Below are positions 1 through 6,835 of a stretch of 19,653 nucleotides of DNA, in pieces. How positions within the stretch are numbered: the stretch's first letter is position 1; each line of letters opens with the position of its first letter. Under the pieces are notes generated by a model. It saw nothing but the letters and a program-made list of their open reading frames with translations, searched no databases and was not told the DNA's origin. The position numbers and the translations under genes are program-made. The DNA comes from Planctomycetia bacterium (GTDB lineage: Bacteria > Planctomycetota > Planctomycetia > Gemmatales > Gemmataceae), in contig JAKEEV010000072.1 in assembly GCA_022616395.1 (NCBI GenBank), positions 1-19,653 of the forward strand. Reading direction: 5' to 3'.

Positions 1-36
1 AAACTGCACGACACGCTCCTCGACTTGGCTGCTTAA
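1..36 (+). CDS. Possible 3' end of an upstream gene (partial)
   Basis: Frame 1 is open from the window edge and stops at TAA 34-36. It would encode the C-terminal residues KLHDTLLDLAA. The tail is helical and plausible for a real protein end, but eleven codons cannot identify a family. It would be convergent with the epimerase gene. It could equally be chance. Confidence 0.22.
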   Translation, partial: KLHDTLLDLAA

Positions 37-60
37 AGTCCTTCACGGCGTTGCCCGAAG

Positions 61-152
61 GGGCGGAGAGAAAGACACATCACGCGGAGCGTGATGACTA
101 CCTATGAAGGCGAAGAGAAATACACATCACGCGGAGCGTGATGACTACTCTG
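61..152. repeat. Tandem palindromic repeat, two units
   Basis: Two units of about 47 bp each contain the perfect palindrome CATCACGC-GGA-GCGTGATG (arms 78-85/89-96 and 125-132/136-143) followed by ACTAC. The flanks of the palindrome are also shared (GGCGgAGAgAAagACA upstream). The same unit recurs at 14831-14911. The stem has 8 bp and a three-base GGA loop, as in REP-type elements. Read as protein, it produces a spurious small ORF containing HHAERDDYSE. Confidence 0.85.
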
Positions 153-203
153 AAACCCACTGCACCCAGCGAATGCCTGCTCCTTTGAAGACCAGCGACT
201 CGC

Positions 204-1115
204 CTACTTTTTCCGACCGAATGCGGGAGCGAGAGCCGCATAGCTCTTCTTCGCCGCGGCCACCGCGTCGTAGCCGGGCTTATTGCTAATCATCGCGCTG
301 ACTTCCACCACAACCGCACCTGCGAACTTCGCCTCGGAGAGAAGCTTGGCGAACTCCGCGTAATCGGTCGTGCCCTCTCCCGGGAGCAAGAACTCGAACT
401 TCTCCGCGGTGCCCTTCGCGTCCTTCACATGAATAAAGGCAGTGTGGGGAAGCATCGTGCCGAGTGCGTCCGCGAGCTTGAACCCGCGCAGTTGCAGGTG
501 ACTGTAATCGAACGCGAGCTTCACCCACGGGCTATTCACTTGCTTCATCAGCCACACGGTTCCTTCGGGAGTGTGTAGCGCGTTGTTCACGTGCGGCTTG
601 ATCGCGATCACTGTCTTCGCGCTCTTGCCGACCTCGGCCCAGGCTCCGAGACGCTCCGCGAGCTTCTCCTTCCCTTTCTCCCACTCCGCGGGCTTTCCTC
701 CGATAATGGTTTCGATCAGCGGAGGAGCATCGGGCACAAGCGCCTGACCAAGTTCCGCGGCTGCTTTCAAGCGTTCCAGGTTCGACTTGTGAACCGCATC
801 CGTACCGGTTTCGGGCAAGTTCTCCATGAGCGAGTGAACCGACAAACCAAGATCTTTCATCCGCGAACGCAGTTCCTTGCGGTCCGCGGCCGAGAGCGAC
901 TTCGGCTCAGCGGGGTAACCCGGCATGAGCGCCAACTCCACACCGTCGTAGCCAATCGTGCGGCACGCCTTCATCGCGTCCACAAGCGCGAGAGTCTTCA
1001 TTCCATAGAGACTGAAGCCAAGCGAGATCATCTTGGGCGCATCGGCACGCGCTGGAACCAGGGGAAGAACCGCTGGCACGGAACAAAGCCACTCGCGACG
1101 GGTGAGGAGAGCCAT
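204..1115 (-). CDS. Sugar phosphate isomerase/epimerase (xylose isomerase-like TIM barrel), exported
   Basis: This 303-residue protein belongs to the xylose-isomerase-like TIM-barrel superfamily (AP endonuclease family 2 fold), whose members interconvert sugars or inositols using a divalent metal. The N-terminus TRREWLC, followed by a short hydrophobic run ending near ARADA, matches a twin-arginine leader. Planctomycetes often attach such leaders to this family. Barrel signatures are visible: GYDGVELAL near residue 55, LAFDYSHL near 200, FIHVKDA near 228, and the late LPGEGTTDYAEF segment followed by GAVVVEVS. The ATG start is supported by the leader beginning at residue 1. A weak GGAG lies about 10 nt upstream. 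The substrate cannot be told. The gene follows bbp7 on the same strand, but a 338-nt hairpin-rich gap argues for separate transcription. Confidence 0.85.
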   Translation of the reverse strand: MALLTRREWLCSVPAVLPLVPARADAPKMISLGFSLYGMKTLALVDAMKACRTIGYDGVELALMPGYPAEPKSLSAADRKELRSRMKDLGLSVHSLMENLPETGTDAVHKSNLERLKAAAELGQALVPDAPPLIETIIGGKPAEWEKGKEKLAERLGAWAEVGKSAKTVIAIKPHVNNALHTPEGTVWLMKQVNSPWVKLAFDYSHLQLRGFKLADALGTMLPHTAFIHVKDAKGTAEKFEFLLPGEGTTDYAEFAKLLSEAKFAGAVVVEVSAMISNKPGYDAVAAAKKSYAALAPAFGRKK

Positions 1116-1294
1116 TGGGGATGCTCCAGGAAGAGGGAGCCGAAGTGGAGACTACACGAACAAGCGAGAATTGGTAGGTGCCGATGGCCGAGCGGAACAG
1201 TTTCCGTGTGGTCCGCCCTCTGCGAGTGCAGTCTGTCAGACCGCTCGCGGGCCACACTCAAGAACCACGCGTGAGCGACATTCACCAACCGTGA
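1116..1294. repeat. Intergenic repeat remnants (GTGCCG and CCGCTCGC types)
   Basis: Positions 1173-1200 resemble the repeat GGTgCCGCTTGCCGAGCGG, also found at 14753-14776 and inverted at 17940-17970, but this copy is diverged so its stem is weakened. Positions 1206-1216 and 1247-1257 form an 11-bp inverted repeat with one mismatch (GTGTGGTCCGC / GCGGGCCACAC). The stretch 1241-1266 (CCGCTCGCGG, then CCACACTCAAGAAC) resembles 18862-18895 with the central part missing. No gene was seen in this stretch. Confidence 0.55.
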
Positions 1295-1329
1295 CCCAGA
1301 GGGCCACTTCCAAGAAGTGGCCCTCTGGG
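1295..1329. terminator. Perfect 16-bp hairpin between bbp7 and the epimerase gene
   Basis: Arms 1295-1310 (CCCAGAGGGCCACTTC) and 1314-1329 are perfect reverse complements around a 3-base loop. The hairpin lies 125 nt downstream of the bbp7 stop on the minus strand, and no U-tract follows. It may act as a terminator or mRNA-end stabiliser, or it may be a mobile palindrome. Confidence 0.55.
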
Positions 1330-1335
1330 CCTCTG

Positions 1336-1431
1336 GGTGTCGGAATACTGGACACCTGAATACCCAGATGGCCACTTCTTGGATGTGGCTATCTGACCAT
1401 CTGACCATCTGACTGTCGGAATAATCGACAC
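1336..1431. repeat. Second hairpin and short direct repeats
   Basis: Arms 1365-1375 and 1385-1395 (CAGATGGCCAC / GTGGCTATCTG) pair over 11 positions with one G-T. They share the GGCCACTTC core of the neighbouring hairpin at 1295-1329. The motif GTGTCGGAATAcTGGACAC and a diverged copy (TGTCGGAATAATCGACA) flank the hairpin as direct repeats, each with inverted ends. A CTGACCAT tandem repeat lies between them. The block looks like a duplicated hairpin unit. Confidence 0.5.
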
Positions 1432-1453
1432 TTGTTCACTTAGAGGAGATACT

Positions 1454-2881
1454 TCAATAATCCACCACGACGCCCAGAACGATCCCGTGAGCGAGGAAGT
1501 CACTCGACCGGAAGACCGTAACCGGCCGCGCTGGGGCAGTAAGCGGAGCGCCAAAAGTCGGATCGATGGGCACCTGTGATCGGCTCACGACCGGATCGAT
1601 CACGTTCGCTGGGCGAAGCACATCCGACCAGAAGAGCAGGTTATAGCCGACGCGAACGGAGAGATTCTTGGTTGCCTGCAAGCCGACTTCGAGGCCGGTT
1701 TCACCGATCAGCGAGAAGTCAGTATTCGTATCGCGTCCGAAATTACTTGGCAGAGCGCGGACTCCACCGAAGGCGGTTCGCGTCACGCCAAGACCGGTCG
1801 CGACCGAGCTACCATCCACGCGAAGCGTCTGGAGGTTGATCCCCGCGCCTCCTTTGCCGAAGAGCGTGAAGGTGAACATGTCCCTGCGCACTTCCACCCG
1901 GCCGCCGATTTGAGCGCCGTGGAACTCCGTGCAAGCTCGGAACGTGTCGGTCGTGAACACCGTGATCCCGGCGGGAAGCGCAAGCCCGGTGAAGGTGCCA
2001 GTGCCCGTTCGGAGCGTTCGCGACTGGCCGAGCAGGTCGAGGCGCTCGTTCAACTGGAGGTAGCGGTAACCGAACAACCCGTCCACGTTCACACACCCAT
2101 CTCCACGCCAGCGATGCAAGAGGTTCCCTTCGACACTCCAGAGCTGAGTGGCGGTCCGCACTCCCAGCGAACCCGAAAGGTCTCCCGGAAAGGCGAAGTC
2201 GTACACCCCCAGCATGCCATCGGTCCCGAGAACCGGAACCGAAAGAACCGGCAGCGAGGCCGAACTGGCGAAGAAGTCCGAACTTCCTTCGCGTCCGAAG
2301 ACCAAGGCACTGATTTCGGCGCCAAGTTCGCCATCCGGGTCGAACCATCGACCGTACGTTACCCTCACTCCATGAAAGCCGCCAAGATCGCGAGACGGAC
2401 CGACAAGCGGAGTGATGTTTCCGCCTCCGGGGATTGCGGGATTGAGCAAGGTCGGATTGCCGGTGACGATCAGAGGAGGAACAGGAACGTTGCGCATCTG
2501 CCAGTAGAGCCAGTCCGCGCGAATCCACGATTCGTGATAACAGCGGTGCCGATCTCCGCGATGTTGGGGCAAACACGGATCGAATGCATAGCCGCACGGG
2601 TCAACCGTATTGACTGCTGAACCGCCCGGCGCGCACCCTGCGCCCGGCGCGCACCCTGCACCCGGCGCGCACCCTGGTGGACACTCTTGCGGGGCGGAGC
2701 CGCCCGGATCAAGCGCAGGCCCGGTCGTCGGCAGGTATTCGCCAGCCCACGGCATCGGATAGCCCGTCATCGGATAACCGACCGGCGCGGGCGCTGCGCC
2801 GGGATTGGGCGCGGGATACTGACCCCACGCCGGTGCCGCGAGTGCAAGACCGACGGCCGCCGACAGCCCGAACGTTCGCAT
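1454..2881 (-). CDS. BBP7 (DUF1551) family outer-membrane beta-barrel protein
   Basis: This 475-residue protein has a Sec signal peptide (MRTFGLSAAVGLALAAPAWG). A Pro/Gly/Ala-rich region follows, then a cysteine-rich stretch at about 63-85 (CPPGCAPGAGCAPGAGCAPGG), then the family landmark RADWLYWQMRNVPVPPLIVTG near residue 121. The rest alternates strands and turns and ends in an aromatic residue (GIVLGVVVDY), as expected of outer-membrane barrels. BBP7 proteins are a planctomycete paralog family of unknown function. The start has a good GGAGG 5 nt upstream (minus strand, 2887-2891). The gene is divergent from the gene at 3036. The cysteine-rich segment is encoded by an 18-bp triplicated DNA repeat. 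A role in envelope structure or transport is inference. Confidence 0.85.
   Translation of the reverse strand: MRTFGLSAAVGLALAAPAWGQYPAPNPGAAPAPVGYPMTGYPMPWAGEYLPTTGPALDPGGSAPQECPPGCAPGAGCAPGAGCAPGGSAVNTVDPCGYAFDPCLPQHRGDRHRCYHESWIRADWLYWQMRNVPVPPLIVTGNPTLLNPAIPGGGNITPLVGPSRDLGGFHGVRVTYGRWFDPDGELGAEISALVFGREGSSDFFASSASLPVLSVPVLGTDGMLGVYDFAFPGDLSGSLGVRTATQLWSVEGNLLHRWRGDGCVNVDGLFGYRYLQLNERLDLLGQSRTLRTGTGTFTGLALPAGITVFTTDTFRACTEFHGAQIGGRVEVRRDMFTFTLFGKGGAGINLQTLRVDGSSVATGLGVTRTAFGGVRALPSNFGRDTNTDFSLIGETGLEVGLQATKNLSVRVGYNLLFWSDVLRPANVIDPVVSRSQVPIDPTFGAPLTAPARPVTVFRSSDFLAHGIVLGVVVDY
2625..2678 (-). repeat. Three 18-bp tandem repeats inside bbp7
   Basis: The units at 2625-2642, 2643-2660 and 2661-2678 share the 16-base core CCCGGCGCGCACCCTG. 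On the coding strand they encode repeated CAPGAG-type hexapeptides. In-frame slippage would change the number of cysteines without breaking the frame. Confidence 0.85.
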
Positions 2882-3035
2882 GACTGCCTCCGAACAGGCC
2901 AGCGCACTTCACCGCGCACGGCGGCAACAAGGCAATGCGCCTTCCGTATATCTGTTGTCGGCAGTTTGCGCGGAAAGATTGATAATACCGGCAGATTTTA
3001 CCTGACCGATATTGCTTAGCTGAGGTGGTCCACCG
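2882..3035. promoter_or_regulatory. Divergent promoter region of bbp7 and the monooxygenase-like gene
   Basis: This 154-nt spacer separates two divergent genes and so must hold promoters for both if each is transcribed alone. It contains an AT-richer segment at about 2975-3015 but no convincing -35/-10 pair. Ribosome binding sites are visible at both ends: GGAGG for bbp7 (2887-2891, minus) and GAGGTGG near 3022 for the plus-strand gene. Confidence 0.4.
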
Positions 3036-3380
3036 ATGCCTGATGTTCCCTACTTTGCCGTGATCTTCACTTCGTTGCGTCGCGAGTTGCCCGGCGATGG
3101 CTACGGAGCGATGGCCGACCGCATGGAAGAACTCGCTCGCGAGCAACCGGGCTTTTTGGGTCTCGAATCGGCACGCGACCCGGCCGGAATCGGTATCACA
3201 ATCTCCTACTGGGAGACGCTCGAAGATGTCGCGGCGTGGAAAGAGAACGCGGAGCACCTTATCGCGCAGAAGCTCGGCCGCGAAGAGTGGTATAAGTGGT
3301 TTGCGCTGCGCGTGGCCCGCGTCGAGCGTGCGTTCGAGTTCACCCGATCAGATTTGAGTTCACCCGACTCAGAGAATTAA
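3036..3380 (+). CDS. Antibiotic biosynthesis monooxygenase (ABM)-like domain protein
   Basis: This 114-residue protein has the small dimeric alpha/beta-barrel fold of the ABM family. Visible hallmarks are an initial strand (PYFAVIFTSLRR), an amphipathic helix with MADRMEELAREQPGFLG, a strand (GIGITISYWETLEDVAAWKEN), and a helix with HLIAQKLGREEWY. ABM proteins include cofactor-free oxygenases, heme-degrading enzymes and many stress proteins of unknown substrate. The WETLEDVAAWKEN motif is typical of the 'heme-degrading/ABM-like' annotation group. A GAGGTGG motif lies upstream of ATG 3036. The tail repeats the 12-mer GAGTTCACCCGA (3336-3347 and 3356-3367). The gene ends 3 nt before the PfpI gene, so the two form an operon. 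Confidence 0.8.
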   Translation: MPDVPYFAVIFTSLRRELPGDGYGAMADRMEELAREQPGFLGLESARDPAGIGITISYWETLEDVAAWKENAEHLIAQKLGREEWYKWFALRVARVERAFEFTRSDLSSPDSEN

Positions 3381-3383
3381 GCC

Positions 3384-4004
3384 ATGACGCGTGTCACGAC
3401 TGGCATTTTGATCTTCCCCGAAGTGGAAGTGCTCGACTTCTGCGGGCCGTTCGAGGTGTTCAGCGTTACGCGGCTCGATCCATCAAAGCGCAGGGAAGAA
3501 CCATCGCCGTTCGACGTGTTTCTGGTCGCGGAACTGGAACACCCCGTTGTCACAACCGGCGAAATGAAAGTGATCCCGCACCACACCTTTGAGACATGCC
3601 CGCCTCTTGATCTTTTGGTGGTTCCCGGAGGATGGGGCACGCGGCGCGAAGTAGAGAATCCGCGCGTCATCGAGTGGGTGGCGAAGCAGGCAAAAAGCGC
3701 CAAGCTGGTGACTTCCGTTTGCACGGGTTCCTTCGTGCTGGGCAAGGCGGGTTTGCTCGCGGGGAAACGCGCGACAACTCACTGGGCGTCAATCGAGCGG
3801 ATGCGTTCCGCGTTTCCGGATGTCACGGTTGATGACCGGCAGCACTGGGTTGAGGACGGGAACATACTCACCTCCGCGGGGATCTCCGCCGGGATCGACC
3901 TGGCTCTGGTCGTGGTGGCGAAGCTCTTGGGCGAAGAAGTCGCCCGCACGACCGCGAAGCACATGGAGTATCCCTTTCCCGAAAAGCGCGATCGGCGTGT
4001 CTGA
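3384..4004 (+). CDS. DJ-1/PfpI family protein (isonitrile hydratase/ThiJ-like)
   Basis: This 206-residue glutamine-amidotransferase-like protein belongs to the DJ-1/PfpI superfamily. The nucleophile elbow is TSVCTGSFVLGKAGLL with Cys113. Other family landmarks are FPEVEVLDFCGPFEVF (10-26), VVPGGWGTRR (79-88), the TTHW motif after the elbow, and TSAGISAGIDLAL (163-175). These patterns match the isonitrile hydratase and AraC-N-terminal branch rather than the protease-like PfpI branch. No DNA-binding domain is attached. The gene starts 3 nt after its neighbour's stop and is probably translationally coupled to it. The joint presence with an ABM protein suggests detoxification or reactive-species stress, but this is inference. 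Confidence 0.85.
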   Translation: MTRVTTGILIFPEVEVLDFCGPFEVFSVTRLDPSKRREEPSPFDVFLVAELEHPVVTTGEMKVIPHHTFETCPPLDLLVVPGGWGTRREVENPRVIEWVAKQAKSAKLVTSVCTGSFVLGKAGLLAGKRATTHWASIERMRSAFPDVTVDDRQHWVEDGNILTSAGISAGIDLALVVVAKLLGEEVARTTAKHMEYPFPEKRDRRV

Positions 4005-4008
4005 ATCG

Positions 4009-4072
4009 GAGCCGGAAGCGTCAGCGACGGTGCTTTTCAAAAACAATACACCGTCGCTGACGCTTCCGGCTC
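4009..4072. terminator. 24-bp perfect inverted repeat downstream of the DJ-1/PfpI gene
   Basis: Arms 4009-4032 and 4049-4072 are perfect reverse complements around a 16-nt A/T-rich loop. The arms contain GAGCCGGAAGCGTCAGCGAC and end in GGTG at the loop. It begins 4 nt after the stop and probably ends the ABM-DJ-1 transcript, although no U-tract follows. The loop-proximal GCGACGGTG resembles that of the hairpin at 12085-12151. Confidence 0.7.
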
Positions 4073-4199
4073 GATTGCCCGCTCTCCGCGCACCCTTGTG
4101 CCACTCTCGCGCGCATTCCGCGCCCTTCGCTCTTGCCTCAACGTCTCGGATTTACAGCGATTTCCGGCATCTGAGCCATTCTGCTCAACTCGTTATCAG

Positions 4200-4215
4200 T
4201 GGCATTGGATGTGCG
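4200..4215 (+). promoter_or_regulatory. Candidate sigma-54 promoter upstream of the ammonium transporter
   Basis: TGGCATTGGATGTGCG has the invariant GG and GC dinucleotides at the correct 11-nt spacing for the -24/-12 consensus TGGCAC-N5-TTGCW. It differs at the C of -21, the T of -15 and the W of -11. It lies about 90 nt before the transporter ATG. Ammonium-transporter/P-II operons are often NtrC/sigma-54 controlled. The match is partial and could be chance. The rest of 4073-4305 shows no gene. Confidence 0.35.
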
Positions 4216-4305
4216 AGATGGAACGACTTGGCCCGCCGCGACACGACCCCGTTTACTGTCGGCCTGTCGGAGCTCTCCCCTCGGACGGACCCTTCAGGTG
4301 AGCTG

Positions 4306-6336
4306 ATGCGCACCCGCTGGTTCCTCGTTTCCGCTCTCCTCATCACCTTCAGCTTCATCGAGACCAACTCCGCGCGCGCGGAAGCTCCCAAAACAAACTC
4401 CGCGCCGGCTCCATCCGTTTCGGAACTCAAGCATGCTCTCGAAGCGACTCAGGCCGATCTCGCGGCCACCAAGAAGAGCCTCGCGGAGGCAACATCGACC
4501 GCCGATAGCGCCACGACCACCGGCAAGGAACGCGGAGATACCGCGTGGATGCTCACCGCCAGCGCATTCGTGATGTTCATGATTCCCGGCCTCGCGCTGT
4601 TCTACGGCGGCATGGTGCGCAGAAAGAACGTGCTGGCCACGATGATGCACAGCATGGCTGCGCTTGCGGTGGTCGGCGTGTACTGGATCGCGGTCGGCTA
4701 CAGTCTGGCGTTTGGCCCTTCCCTGATGAAGGTGAGTATCCTCGGCGTTGAGAAGGGCGGGCTTGTCGGCTGGAGTTGGGATCTGTTTTTCTTGAAGGGC
4801 ATCGCGTTCGATCAGAAACTTCCCGGTTACGATATTCCGGTTTACGCGCACGTCATCTTCCAGGGCATGTTCGCGATAATCGCCCCGGCACTGATTAGCG
4901 GAGCGGTCGCGGAGCGCATCCGATTCTGGCCGTACTGCCTGTTCCTGATTCTGTGGGTCACGTTCGTCTACTGTCCGCTGGCCCACATGGTCTGGGCATT
5001 CGACTGGTTCGATACAAGTGTGCTCGCTGCCAAACGCGGCACAAGCGCGATCGGTCTTCTGGGCAAAATGGGCGCGCTGGACTTCGCTGGTGGAACTGTC
5101 GTTCACATCGCGGCCGGTGTCGCGGGTCTGGCGTGCTGTTTGGTGCTCGGCAAGCGGCTCGGTTACCCGAAACAGGTCGCGCATCCGAACAGCATGGTGC
5201 TGACACTCCTCGGCGCGGGGCTATTGTGGTTCGGCTGGTTCGGCTTCAACGGCGGAAGCGCGGTGAACAGCACGGCTCAAGCCGTGTCCGCCTTCGCGGC
5301 CACGCAAGCAGCCGCCGCGGCCGCGGGGTTGGGCTGGATGCTCATCGAATGGCTTCACAAGGGCAAACCAACGGCTCTCGGTCTGGCTTCGGGCATCGTC
5401 GCGGGACTTGTCGCGGTCACACCGGCGAGCGGATTCGTCTACGCCTGGGCCGGAATCTTCATCGGGCTTGCCGCGGCCGGTGCGTGTTACCTCGGGGTCG
5501 CGCTGAAGAATAAACTCGGCTATGACGACTCGCTCGATGCGTTCGGAGTTCACGGAGTCGGCGGATTCGCAGGCGCGATCCTCACGGGCGTGTTCGCGAC
5601 AACTGCAATCGCCCCCGCGGGAGGTGATGGACCATTTGCTTATAGCTATCACCGATCGAGACTCGAAGCACTGCCAGCACTCATCGAGAAGACGAAGAAG
5701 GAATCGCTCGAAGCGCTCGATGCCGATGTGAAAGCCGACAAGGAGTCCACACTCGCGGCTCTGGAGAAGGAGAAAGCGACTCTGGAAGAGAAGATTGCCA
5801 AGCAAGACGACACGGCCAACAGTGGCAAGGACAAAAAATCAGCGATGTCGCAGATCTACATTCAGTTCAAGGCGGCAGTGTTCGCTCTGGTGTTCGCATT
5901 GGTACTGAGTCTGGGTCTGGTGTATCTCACGCAAGCAATCACGCGGAGTAACTTCAAAACCGACACGCGCAGTGAATCCGAAGGACTCGACCGCACCGAG
6001 CACGGCGAAGTCGGCTTCGACTTCAGCGCCGCGACCGAATCGGTCACGGTCGTTTCGGCGGAACCCAGACCAGCGAGCGTTCCGCGCGGAAACGGCCGAT
6101 TCGACCTGGAACTGACCGGAGCAAGCGCACGCGAACTGATGAAAGTCTGGTCGGACCTCTGCCAGCCCTCCGACAAGCCCGCCGACCCGGACTTCCTCGC
6201 GGTCTATCCGCACGTGACCACGATTCGAGGAACGACCTTCCGCTGTCGCGGAGGAGACCCGGCCGAAGTCGCCAAGCGCCTCGAAGCGCTCTTCACCCGC
6301 CACACCGGAAAGGGTGTCTCCGCCGCCAAAGTGTGA
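4306..6336 (+). CDS. amt: Ammonium transporter (Amt family), enlarged
   Basis: This 676-residue Amt/Rh channel conducts ammonium across the inner membrane. Residues 1-25 form a signal peptide ending ARAEA, then a predicted helical segment at about 37-75 precedes TM1. The core is canonical: NVLATMMHSM, YCPLAHMVWA, the pore histidines His267 (GGTVVHIAAG) and His416 (DAFGVHGVGG), and NGGSAVNSTAQA. It carries a charged helical insertion at about 446-515 between TM10 and TM11. By the known Amt topology this loop faces outside the cytoplasm, as does the N-terminus. The cytoplasmic tail contains EGLDRTEHGEVGFD, then an unrecognised domain of about 90 residues (585-676). Most Amt proteins are 400-500 residues long. 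ATG 4306 is chosen because it begins the signal peptide. AGGTGAG lies just upstream, and an open frame further 5' has no signal-peptide logic. Confidence 0.92.
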   Translation: MRTRWFLVSALLITFSFIETNSARAEAPKTNSAPAPSVSELKHALEATQADLAATKKSLAEATSTADSATTTGKERGDTAWMLTASAFVMFMIPGLALFYGGMVRRKNVLATMMHSMAALAVVGVYWIAVGYSLAFGPSLMKVSILGVEKGGLVGWSWDLFFLKGIAFDQKLPGYDIPVYAHVIFQGMFAIIAPALISGAVAERIRFWPYCLFLILWVTFVYCPLAHMVWAFDWFDTSVLAAKRGTSAIGLLGKMGALDFAGGTVVHIAAGVAGLACCLVLGKRLGYPKQVAHPNSMVLTLLGAGLLWFGWFGFNGGSAVNSTAQAVSAFAATQAAAAAAGLGWMLIEWLHKGKPTALGLASGIVAGLVAVTPASGFVYAWAGIFIGLAAAGACYLGVALKNKLGYDDSLDAFGVHGVGGFAGAILTGVFATTAIAPAGGDGPFAYSYHRSRLEALPALIEKTKKESLEALDADVKADKESTLAALEKEKATLEEKIAKQDDTANSGKDKKSAMSQIYIQFKAAVFALVFALVLSLGLVYLTQAITRSNFKTDTRSESEGLDRTEHGEVGFDFSAATESVTVVSAEPRPASVPRGNGRFDLELTGASARELMKVWSDLCQPSDKPADPDFLAVYPHVTTIRGTTFRCRGGDPAEVAKRLEALFTRHTGKGVSAAKV

Positions 6337-6457
6337 GTGCGAGTGTGAGTGTGAGTGAAAACAGCAGAGGTAAAGAGGTTGTTTTCAGCCCTTTGGGCTG
6401 AATCCCAAAACCAACTGCTTCTGGTCTTCTGACTTTCACTCACACTCACACTCGCAC
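6337..6457. repeat. 24-bp perfect inverted repeat bracketing a 73-nt core, between amt and the P-II gene
   Basis: Arm 6337-6360 is built of GTGTGA/GTGCGA hexamers ending GTGAAA. It is exactly complementary to 6434-6457. It begins at the base after the amt stop. The core holds a nested hairpin CAGCCC-TTT-GGGCTG (6386-6400). The structure could attenuate or process the amt-glnB transcript, or it may be a non-autonomous mobile palindrome. Confidence 0.85.
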
Positions 6458-6481
6458 TTGCGAGCGCAGCGAGCACGAAAA

Positions 6482-6835
6482 ATGAAACTCGTCATTGCCA
6501 TCATTCGCCCCGAGAAGCTCGAAGACGTGCAGAAGGCACTCGCGGAGCGCGATGTCTACCTGATGACTGTCAGCGACGTGCGCGGATGTGGTCGCCAGCG
6601 CGGGTACACGGAAGTGTATCGCAGCACGGAAGTGCAGATTCGCCTCGTGCCGAAGTTGAAGCTCGAAATCGCGGTCAACGAAGCGTTCGTGGAAGCCACC
6701 GTGGAAGCCATCGTCCACGCGGCCCGCACGGGTGACACCGGTACTATTGGCGACGGCAAAATTTTCGTGCTCCCGCTGGAAGACTGCGTCCGCATTCGCA
6801 CAGGCGAACGCGGAAGCGATGCCATCGGACCGTGA
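6482..6835 (+). CDS. glnB: P-II nitrogen regulatory protein (GlnB/GlnK family)
   Basis: This 117-residue P-II signal protein senses 2-oxoglutarate and ATP/ADP and typically docks on the neighbouring Amt channel. Visible landmarks are MKLVIAIIRPEKLEDV, Thr29, the T-loop GCGRQRGYTEVYRST with Gln39, LVPKLKLEI with Lys58, IGDGKIFV, and VRIRTGE. The T-loop residue aligned with E. coli GlnB Tyr51 is Val51, so uridylylation at that site is not expected, while Tyr46 is kept. The B-loop (ARTGDTGTIGDGK) is three residues longer than in E. coli GlnB. ATG 6482 is chosen because it begins exactly at the family N-terminus. No strong Shine-Dalgarno sequence is visible. The amt-glnB pairing supports a GlnK-type role. 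Confidence 0.9.
   Translation: MKLVIAIIRPEKLEDVQKALAERDVYLMTVSDVRGCGRQRGYTEVYRSTEVQIRLVPKLKLEIAVNEAFVEATVEAIVHAARTGDTGTIGDGKIFVLPLEDCVRIRTGERGSDAIGP

Noticed and set aside
61..152. Possible CRISPR array
   Set aside because: Only two units occur per site, the spacing sequence is itself repeated rather than unique, and no cas gene is present.
104..289. A 61-codon open frame at the left end
   Set aside because: Its start lies in the palindromic repeat and the HHAERDDYSE residues are repeat translation. It overlaps the 3' end of the epimerase gene and has no family likeness.
3820..4305. A 162-codon 5' extension of the ammonium transporter
   Set aside because: It overlaps the DJ-1/PfpI gene and reads through the 24-bp inverted repeat, while a signal peptide begins exactly at ATG 4306.
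4294..5184. A 296-codon minus-strand open frame opposite the ammonium transporter
   Set aside because: It is His/Arg-rich shadow translation with no domain and fully overlaps a well-supported gene.
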